From: a virus
IMG/VR virus record: IMGVR_UViG_3300030382_004766
Location: 1 to 37,711 of that record
Strand: one strand, 5' to 3'
Length of the DNA: 37,711 nucleotides
Part shown: piece after piece, positions 31,663-36,253 of the stretch
How positions within the stretch are numbered: the first letter of the stretch is position 1
Layout of the letters: each line of letters starts with the position of its first letter
Translations under genes and position numbers: made by a program
The notes under the pieces: generated by a model
Databases searched by the model: none
Told to the model about the DNA's origin: nothing
What the model saw: only the letters and a program-made list of their open reading frames with translations

Positions 31663-32133
31663 ATGGGAAAATGTCTAGTGCACGATGATTGTAATTGGCC
31701 CAAAGAAGGGGTTAATTATTCTTGTGAGCACCACACCAAAACCACATTTGCTGGGTTGGATAAATTAATTAACCGGATGAATGATATCGTGTCTCCTAGC
31801 AGGATAGGAAGTAGAGATTCACTTGAAAGAGAATTGACTGAAAACGCAAACAAGTGCGGCTTCAATCAACCGGTAATCGCCGACCTATGGGATACGGACA
31901 ATGTTTATTTCTTTGAACTGTCCAAGGCAGACCATTGGGAAATAGACGACGAGGGGAACCACGTTCAGCTATGGGAGCAAGTATTGACGTGGGAAGGGAA
32001 AGAGCTAGAGCCAAGGGATAGGGGAGAATACGAGCTAGAGCTTAGGGAGGAGTATGAACGGAAGAGAGACGAGGAGAGGAAACAATTTAATCGGGGCTGG
32101 CCTGAAGATAAGCGCAAAAAAAAGCCCTCATGA
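31663..32133 (+). CDS. Hypothetical acidic protein (156 aa)
   Basis: GGAGGAAA lies before the ATG. The N-terminus has a possible metal site (CLVHDDCNWPKEGVNYSCEH, then H) with three Cys and three His within the first 25 residues. The middle is mixed, and the C-terminus is a charged helix (RDRGEYELELREEYERKRDE) ending in Lys-rich residues. The stop lies inside the stem of the terminator at 32116-32142. The family is not recognised; a zinc-binding small domain at the start is an inference. Confidence 0.75.
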   Translation: MGKCLVHDDCNWPKEGVNYSCEHHTKTTFAGLDKLINRMNDIVSPSRIGSRDSLERELTENANKCGFNQPVIADLWDTDNVYFFELSKADHWEIDDEGNHVQLWEQVLTWEGKELEPRDRGEYELELREEYERKRDEERKQFNRGWPEDKRKKKPS

Positions 32134-32142
32134 GAGGGCTTT
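32116..32142 (-). terminator. Strong leftward terminator between convergent genes
   Basis: AAAGCCCTC (32121-32129) and GAGGGCTTT (32134-32142) form a perfect 9-bp stem with a four-base loop. Read leftward, the stem runs into eight T residues (complement of 32116-32123), so it ends the leftward block 34514-32164. In the rightward direction the T-run is short, so termination there may be partial. Confidence 0.85.
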
Positions 32143-32163
32143 CTAATTGGGTTAGGTTTGGGA

Positions 32164-32370
32164 TTAAATGGTGGGTTTAACGTCCTTAAGAAGTCCTGAG
32201 AGCGTCAAACCGTAAAAGATTGACAGTTTACTAAGCAAAGAAAAGCAAGGGGGTTGCTTGTGCTCAACTCGTTGATAGTTGCTATGCGGGATACCAAGCA
32301 ACTTGGACAATTCCCTGATGCTTAAATCAGCTTCCCTTCTAAGAGATATTAGACGTTCCTGAATAGTCAT
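32164..32370 (-). CDS. Cro/CI-like HTH regulator (68 aa)
   Basis: The helix-turn-helix is clear: ISLRREADLSIRELSKLLGI, then PHSNYQRVEHKQP (residues 7-40), of the HTH_3 type. The remaining residues form one more helix (LLSKLSIFYGLTLSGLL). With 68 residues it contains only the DNA-binding domain, like Cro proteins and small repressors. It is the last gene of the leftward block whose promoter contains a 19-bp dyad at 34559-34577, so autoregulation through that site is attractive but unproven. The start lies one base after the stop of the upstream gene. Confidence 0.8.
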   Translation of the reverse strand: MTIQERLISLRREADLSIRELSKLLGIPHSNYQRVEHKQPPCFSLLSKLSIFYGLTLSGLLKDVKPTI

Positions 32371-33168
32371 TTATGCCGCTCTCTTTCTGATTTGAACTAA
32401 AGCTTGGGAAGCGTCAGAACCTGGTGCTTGAGAACCGTGAATCAATAAAGCGAAGCTTGGGTGATTTGGGTCGGAAGCAAGGGAATCATCCTTGTCAATC
32501 TTAAGTCCAAGCTTTCTAGCTTCTGCTTTAGAATAAACGACGGTTGCTGATTTGAAGCCATATCCCTCTAATTTCTTAATGAGATGGTCATGGGTGCCAC
32601 CTCTAGAAAGATTGATGACAAAATTCTTTGGAAGCCGACGACGATACTTGAGAACAAGTGGTAGCGCTTTAGTGTATCCGTAAACAGTCCAAAGGGGGTT
32701 TCTCCGTGCTACTTCGGACCATGCCATAAGGTACCAACTGGCAAACATGTCCCCACTCACATGCGGCCTCACCAGTTGCTTAGGGTCTGGATTTCGCTTG
32801 GGTTGACTTGCTTTGAGGGAAGCCTCAAGCAAATCAGCAACCCCTGAGATACCATCCCTCTTATAAGATTTCTTAATCATGTTGAAGTTACGCAACCTGG
32901 CGCGGTAGGTTTCTACATATTGTGCTTCTTGACTTGCTGAGAAACAACGGAATTCCATGTCAGGACCGTCTTTGACTTTCAGCTTAAGCTTGGTTGAACC
33001 ATCATCTAGCTTGATACGCTCCTTTATAATGGCTTTAGCTAAACACTCTTTAGCGTACGGGCATGTGACGCCAGCGAGTAGGGAAATAGAAAGCACAAGC
33101 TTTTTATCTTTTCGCTTGTCAAATTTTTGGTTGGACTTGGCTACTTGTAGCAGTTGATTCTTTTTCAT
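32371..33168 (-). CDS. GP88-like phage protein (265 aa)
   Basis: ATG 33168 (MKKNQLLQVAKSNQKFDKRK) follows AAGGAACAACACCA and overlaps the upstream stop as ATGA. LSISLLAGVTCPYAKECLAK followed by MEFRCFSASQEAQY and YRARLRNFNMIKKS matches the gene product 88 family found in many phages, including mycobacteriophages and cyanophages. The family's conserved cysteines (TCPYAKEC, FRCF) are present, and His residues occur later (RGGTHDHLIKKL). The biochemical function of GP88 is not established. It is the largest gene in an otherwise small-gene early-type block. Confidence 0.75.
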   Translation of the reverse strand: MKKNQLLQVAKSNQKFDKRKDKKLVLSISLLAGVTCPYAKECLAKAIIKERIKLDDGSTKLKLKVKDGPDMEFRCFSASQEAQYVETYRARLRNFNMIKKSYKRDGISGVADLLEASLKASQPKRNPDPKQLVRPHVSGDMFASWYLMAWSEVARRNPLWTVYGYTKALPLVLKYRRRLPKNFVINLSRGGTHDHLIKKLEGYGFKSATVVYSKAEARKLGLKIDKDDSLASDPNHPSFALLIHGSQAPGSDASQALVQIRKRAA

Positions 33169-33452
33169 TGGTGTTGTTCCTTTGTTGTTGATTCTTTCAT
33201 GATGTAACAATTTCCCATGATGCTAGTAGTCCATTGCTTTTCCCCGCTGGGGAGTATCACTTGCCAAGCATACCCGAATCCCGCGTATAGCCACTGTTTG
33301 AAACCAGTGGTCTCTACAATCGCTTGTGAACCGTCGAAAGCTGGCTCGCTTAGCTTCATATCGCTAGCTACCCAAAGTCTACCGGTTAGGTTAGCGTCGA
33401 AAATAACGGGGTTGATAGATGATGGATTGCCTTTAGGGTTTGGCTCATTCAT
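33165..33452 (-). CDS. Hypothetical protein (95 aa)
   Basis: ATG 33452 (MNEPNPKGNPSSINPVIFDA) follows AAAGGAGCGACACCA; the longer frame overlaps the gene before it. The remainder is beta-rich with several Trp (LWVASDMKL, FKQWLYAGFGYAWQVILPSG). There is no signal peptide or known motif. The stop overlaps the start of the GP88-like gene by four bases, so the two are coupled. The role is unknown. Confidence 0.7.
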   Translation of the reverse strand: MNEPNPKGNPSSINPVIFDANLTGRLWVASDMKLSEPAFDGSQAIVETTGFKQWLYAGFGYAWQVILPSGEKQWTTSIMGNCYIMKESTTKEQHQ

Positions 33453-33477
33453 TGGTGTCGCTCCTTTGGTGTTGGTG

Positions 33478-33711
33478 TTAGCTGTTTTCAATATCTTCTT
33501 TAGCAAAGTCAATTGCCTCAATTAACAATTCAAGCGTGCACTTGATGTCAGAACGGTTTATCCCGTCCACTTCGCTAGCATCATTAACGCCCCCTAGGAG
33601 GGAGTCTAGGTCAGTTGATAGGCTGGTCAGGGTTGTTAGGCTGTGACTCTTCAGAACCTCAGAGATTGCTTCTGATGCTTGTTGGATTGCTGAATCTTTT
33701 AAGTCAGTCAT
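33478..33711 (-). CDS. Small acidic helical protein (77 aa)
   Basis: TTAGGAGCGACA precedes ATG 33711. The protein is helical and acidic: KDSAIQQASEAISEVLKSHS, LTSLSTDLDSLLGG, and IKCTLELLIEAIDFAKEDI. It is short, soluble and negatively charged, a profile shared with phage anti-host or DNA-mimic proteins, though there is no specific evidence for either. It belongs to the leftward block of small unknown genes. Confidence 0.7.
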   Translation of the reverse strand: MTDLKDSAIQQASEAISEVLKSHSLTTLTSLSTDLDSLLGGVNDASEVDGINRSDIKCTLELLIEAIDFAKEDIENS

Positions 33712-33747
33712 TGTCGCTCCTAATTGGATTGGTGTTTACACCAGAAT

Positions 33748-33767
33748 AGCCCGCTACTCGGCGGGCT
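33748..33767 (-). terminator. Intergenic hairpin AGCCCGC / GCGGGCT
   Basis: A perfect 7-bp stem with a six-base loop lies between two leftward genes. Read leftward it is preceded by the 17-bp dyad at 33776-33792 and followed by ATTCTGGTGT. The gap at 34135-34200 has the same order of elements, so the two gaps are related copies. The T-run is poor, so this may be a partial terminator or a processing hairpin. Confidence 0.5.
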
Positions 33768-33775
33768 GTTCGGCT

Positions 33776-33792
33776 GTGTCTCATATTGGGAT
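33776..33792. repeat. Dispersed copy of the 17-bp dyad
   Basis: GTGTCTCATATTGGGAT matches the 17-bp unit of the array at 34874-35042 (general form GTGTCNCANNNTGNGAC). Its last base overlaps the stop of the gene at 33792. Confidence 0.6.
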
Positions 33793-34115
33793 TAATCGTC
33801 GCAAGTAATAGGCGCTTGTTTGAACGCGATGATGTCAGAAGCGGTTAGTCCCCAAACGCTCTCACGCATTACACCGACGTGCGTTAAATGGCGTGGGTGA
33901 AAGTGCCATTCTTTTTCACCCATTGGGACCTTACCCATATTATCCTTCACAGTAGCCTGAGAAACCCGCTCGACTGTGTAAAATCGTGGGGCTTCGGTAC
34001 CGGTAGCATGGTAAACTCCAACGCTTAGACCAGCGTTGTGGAGGGCTTGTATCTCAATGTTGAGGTTCTTGGTAGTGGTTTGGGATAGGCTGAATGGCTT
34101 GATTAAATAGTTCAT
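33792..34115 (-). CDS. Hypothetical protein (107 aa)
   Basis: CGGAGCAACAAC precedes ATG 34115. The N-terminal half is a helix and strand (LSQTTTKNLNIEIQALHNAG, LSVGVYHATG), and the C-terminal half holds several His and Trp (MGEKEWHFHPRHLTHVG) and LTASDIIAF. I do not recognise the family. It is flanked on both sides by the paired hairpin and 17-bp dyad elements, which suggests the gene and its gap were duplicated or acquired as a cassette. Confidence 0.7.
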   Translation of the reverse strand: MNYLIKPFSLSQTTTKNLNIEIQALHNAGLSVGVYHATGTEAPRFYTVERVSQATVKDNMGKVPMGEKEWHFHPRHLTHVGVMRESVWGLTASDIIAFKQAPITCDD

Positions 34116-34153
34116 GTTGTTGCTCCGTTGTTAGATGTTGGTTACACCAGAAA

Positions 34154-34172
34154 AGGGAGCACTCGGCTCCCT
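34154..34172 (-). terminator. Leftward terminator AGGGAGC / GCTCCCT
   Basis: A perfect 7-bp stem with a five-base loop, followed leftward by TTTCTGG with a short T-run. It lies between the first and second genes of the leftward block. The surrounding gap shares TTACACCAGAA, CTCGGC and TTCGGCTGTGTC with the gap at 33735-33792. Confidence 0.6.
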
Positions 34173-34180
34173 ATTCGGCT

Positions 34181-34197
34181 GTGTCCCAAAATGGGAT
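34181..34197. repeat. Dispersed copy of the 17-bp dyad
   Basis: GTGTCCCAAAATGGGAT is an almost perfect dyad (TCCCA...TGGGA) of the same design as the array 34874-35042. It sits exactly at the stop of the first leftward gene, as the copy at 33776-33792 sits at the stop of the second. Confidence 0.6.
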
Positions 34198-34514
34198 TAT
34201 TCGCATTGCATATAGAACGGGTTTCGAAGAGCCCAAACAAGTGCCGCCTTACGTGTCTTGTGCAAGCCTTCTATCATGTACATATCGCCATCGCGGCAAA
34301 GTACTTGTAGCTTCCATCGTACAGTGGATGTGCCATCCATATGGTCCATTGTGGAACGGCGTACTTGGAACGCGTTGCCGACAATGAAGACATCGCCGTC
34401 AGCATCGTACCGGGCAGGAGTGCAGTCGTAGACATAATCGCCCAAGTGGTTGATGCGGGGGCTTGCTTCAAAGCTTACATAGTCTCGGCTGGTAGGGTCA
34501 TTGGTAACTGGCAT
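34197..34514 (-). CDS. Hypothetical protein, first gene of the leftward block (105 aa)
   Basis: TGGAGCAACACA precedes ATG 34514. The protein is beta-rich in the middle (GDYVYDCTPARYDADGDVFI, VRWKLQVLCRDGDMYM) with a short helical end (LHKTRKAALVWALRNPF). No family is recognised. As the first gene after a promoter with an operator-like dyad, it would be among the earliest expressed from this block. Confidence 0.7.
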   Translation of the reverse strand: MPVTNDPTSRDYVSFEASPRINHLGDYVYDCTPARYDADGDVFIVGNAFQVRRSTMDHMDGTSTVRWKLQVLCRDGDMYMIEGLHKTRKAALVWALRNPFYMQCE

Positions 34515-34549
34515 TGTGTTGCTCCATTGGTTGGTGTTGGTGTTTCCTC

Positions 34550-34578
34550 ATTCTAGCCTGTATCACTGAGAGATACAA
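34550..34578 (-). promoter_or_regulatory. Leftward promoter with embedded 19-bp operator dyad
   Basis: Read leftward, TTGTAT (34578-34573) and TAGAAT (34555-34550) are 17 bases apart. The spacer is almost filled by the dyad TGTATC-7 bases-GATACA (34559-34577). A repressor bound there would block polymerase, so this is a convincing operator by position. The HTH gene at 32164, the last in this block, is a natural candidate for the binding protein. Confidence 0.65.
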
Positions 34579-34769
34579 GATAGAATCGTACCTTATATAG
34601 AGGGAAAAAGTACTTTTGGGAGTGGGCTCCTAAGCCCTTGAAATTGCTCGAGTTTTCAGGACCTTTGAGGAGTGCTTAGGAATGGTGTATACAAGCTTAA
34701 TGAATTCATAAGGGATTCGTGGGGCGAAAAAGAAACTTTTTCGGGGGTTTCAGTTCAAACCGCCGGGTT

Positions 34770-34803
34770 CGGTTCGGACTCGAACCGATAGCGGTTCGAA
34801 CCG
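34770..34803. promoter_or_regulatory. Pair of CGGTTCG palindromes
   Basis: CGGTTCG-GACT-CGAACCG (34770-34787) is followed by the perfect 12-bp palindrome CGGTTCGAACCG (34792-34803). Both lie in the 555-base gap 34515-35069 between divergent operons and just before the 17-bp array. Two similar sites in tandem are typical for a dimeric regulator. Between 34580 and 34760 I see only AT/GC-mixed sequence and a small GGGCTCCTAAGCCC dyad. Confidence 0.55.
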
Positions 34804-34873
34804 TTGTTTGTGTCGCAGAATGCTACACAAAGAGCTGCCCGTGTAGCGAATTGAGCCGCGAACACGCGCAAGC

Positions 34874-35042
34874 GTGTAGCGTTTTGAGACGTGTAGCGAA
34901 ACGATGCATGACTCGTTTCGATACGTGTAGCGTTTTGGGACGTGTCCCATTATGGGATTGTCGCAGAATGCGACGTGTAGCAAAATGCGACAAGTCGCAA
35001 TATGCAACATGTCCCATTTTGAGACGTGTCTCATTTTGAGAC
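34874..35042. repeat. Tandem array of 17-bp dyad repeats
   Basis: Ten units follow each other in 169 bases, nine of 17 bases and one of 16. Examples are GTGTAGCGTTTTGAGAC, GTGTCCCATTATGGGAT, TGTCGCAGAATGCGAC, ATGTCCCATTTTGAGAC and GTGTCTCATTTTGAGAC. The general form is GTGTCNCANNNTGNGAC, and the arms vary in matched pairs (TCGCA/TGCGA, TCCCA/TGGGA, TCTCA/TGAGA). Related units lie at 34810, 34841, 33776 and 34181. Period 17 is not a multiple of three, so coding is unlikely. Confidence 0.85.
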
Positions 35043-35069
35043 AAGCATTCATCTGAAAGGCAGATTGGA

Positions 35070-35639
35070 ATGGGGAAAGCAGACCGCCCTAAGTTGCTGA
35101 TATCATTGAGGAAATCAATGGGGGGTATACCCAATAGGGGGGAGGGGGGAACAAGAGGGGTATATACCCCCCATAATCCCACACCCTCAAAAAATAACCT
35201 GGTCCTACAAAATAGAACCACCCTACCAATCAAGCTCAGAGACCCCGTAGACGGGGATTGGAACTATATCTATGATTCCTGGAAGCGGTCTTTTAAGGAA
35301 ACGATGCCTTGGGTCCCTACCTCAAATTTTTTCCGGGCCATGGGGGAAAGGGTCGAGGCCATCAAGGGCCGGAAGGAAACAAGATTCTTCATTGCCTGTG
35401 ATCCTGAAGATGAGGGTTTTATCTTTGGCTGGGGATGCTTCGGGAGAAAGAACCTCATTCACTATATATTTGTGAAGCAAGCTTTTCGCCATGCTCAGGT
35501 AGCTGGTCGACTGGTAGACCACGCCACCAACACAAATAAACCAATCGCATTTACTCATTGGACTAGAGTCTGTGAGAGACTAAGTAAAAAGCATCCGGGG
35601 GCTTTAAGGTATGAGCCCTCGAAACTACCAAAACTTTAA
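35070..35639 (+). CDS. GNAT-like phage protein (up to 189 aa)
   Basis: The conserved part begins near LRDPVDGDWNYIYDSWKRSF and continues with ETRFFIACDPEDEGFIFGWG, LIHYIFVKQAFRHAQVAGRL and VDHATNTNKPIAFTHWT. This IYDSW...HYIFVK...FR pattern is known in GNAT-fold proteins encoded near phage terminases; a true acetyltransferase activity is not shown. The start is uncertain: ATG 35070 has a weak ribosome site, and ATG 35118 has GAGGA at good spacing. The first 50 residues are low-complexity and coincide with palindromic G-rich DNA (35118-35174), so a later start is also possible. Confidence 0.65.
   Translation: MGKADRPKLLISLRKSMGGIPNRGEGGTRGVYTPHNPTPSKNNLVLQNRTTLPIKLRDPVDGDWNYIYDSWKRSFKETMPWVPTSNFFRAMGERVEAIKGRKETRFFIACDPEDEGFIFGWGCFGRKNLIHYIFVKQAFRHAQVAGRLVDHATNTNKPIAFTHWTRVCERLSKKHPGALRYEPSKLPKL
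35118..35174. promoter_or_regulatory. Inverted pair of G-rich palindromes flanking G-runs
   Basis: GGGTATACCC (35123-35132) and GGGGTATATACCCC (35157-35170) are each perfect palindromes. With their flanks (ATGGGGGG... and ...CCCCCCAT) they also form a larger inverted repeat. Between them lie GGGGGG-A-GGGGGG, so the + strand could form a G-quadruplex. The site covers the uncertain N-terminus of the GNAT-like gene, which argues that it is regulatory DNA at the start of the late operon. Confidence 0.6.
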
Positions 35640-35649
35640 GGGAGAGCAA

Positions 35650-35892
35650 ATGGCCAACGACGCACGGAAAATAGTCCTGACCGAAGAAGCTGCAAAGTAT
35701 CTGAGGATACCAACAGAAACCTTGGTCGAATGGCGAGAAAAGGGGATAGGCCCACGCTACTATGATTTAGACGAGTTCATACGGTACTCGGTTGCCGACT
35801 TAAACCGATGGCTTAATATCAATAGCATAGAAACAGACTGGCTGATGACCGATAGAGAAGATATTGAAAACCTCGGCCCAGTAGAAGATTAA
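35650..35892 (+). CDS. Excisionase / MerR-type HTH protein (80 aa)
   Basis: ATG 35650 (MANDARKIVLTEEAAKYLRI) follows AGGGAGAGC; the longer frame overlaps the previous gene. ILTEEAAKYLRIPTETLVEW-type words (here VLTEEAAKYLRI, PTETLVEWREKGIGPRYYDL) and IRYSVADLNRWL are typical of the HTH_17 excisionase-like domain, in which a winged helix binds DNA and the RY segment forms the wing. With no integrase in sight, a role as a regulator or in packaging-site recognition close to terL is more likely than excision. Confidence 0.8.
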   Translation: MANDARKIVLTEEAAKYLRIPTETLVEWREKGIGPRYYDLDEFIRYSVADLNRWLNINSIETDWLMTDREDIENLGPVED

Positions 35893-35902
35893 AGGAGAGA
35901 AA

Positions 35903-36253
35903 ATGCCTGTTAAACTGAAGAGCTTTGCAACAGTGGATTATTACCATATCTGCGGAATGCACCTGAAGAGATTCGCTGCCGGAGTCAAAGGCAACGTGAA
36001 GATTGATTACCACCATCCCCACGGAGTGATGGTTTACCGGGACGAGAAAACCCCGGAGTTTGTTCCTATCCATAATATTAAAACCATCACTCCCGAGAAG
36101 ATTGAAGACCTTCAAGCGGTACTCGGCGTAGCCCCGAAAGAAGAGGCACAGGTTTTTGCTGTAGTGGAAGATGGCCCCATTCCTGCCACCCCCCCAAAGC
36201 GCAAACGACGGACCAAGGCTGAAATGGAAGCCGCCCGAGCTGCTGCTAGTTAA
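35903..36253 (+). CDS. Hypothetical protein before the terminase (116 aa)
   Basis: AAAGGAGAG precedes the ATG. The protein starts MPVKLKSFATVDYYHICGMH and has a beta core (GNVKIDYHHPHGVMVYRDEK) with several His. The tail is basic and Ala/Pro-rich (PATPPKRKRRTKAEMEAARA), which suggests nucleic-acid contact. The stop overlaps the terminase start (TAATG), so it is coupled to terL. A packaging accessory role is inferred from this. Confidence 0.75.
   Translation: MPVKLKSFATVDYYHICGMHLKRFAAGVKGNVKIDYHHPHGVMVYRDEKTPEFVPIHNIKTITPEKIEDLQAVLGVAPKEEAQVFAVVEDGPIPATPPKRKRRTKAEMEAARAAAS

Noticed and set aside
34755-34805. tRNA-like T-arm (GGTTCGAGTCC on the minus strand)
   Set aside because: Only a four-pair T stem is present. 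No acceptor, D or anticodon arm can be built around it; the signal comes from the CGGTTCG palindromes.
34874-35042. Possible CRISPR array
   Set aside because: Units are contiguous 17-mers with no unique spacers, and there are no cas1 or cas2 genes. The Cas4-like protein is of the phage recombination type.
34719-35052. Open frames of about 100 codons on both strands with repeated HVSK / RRVAK words
   Set aside because: The words come from the 17-bp DNA repeat read in rotating frames. There is no ribosome site, and the pattern is explained by the dyad array.
35650-35892. Evidence for a temperate life style from the excisionase-like protein
   Set aside because: There is no integrase, recombinase or attachment site in an apparently complete genome, and this HTH family also serves as a general regulator.
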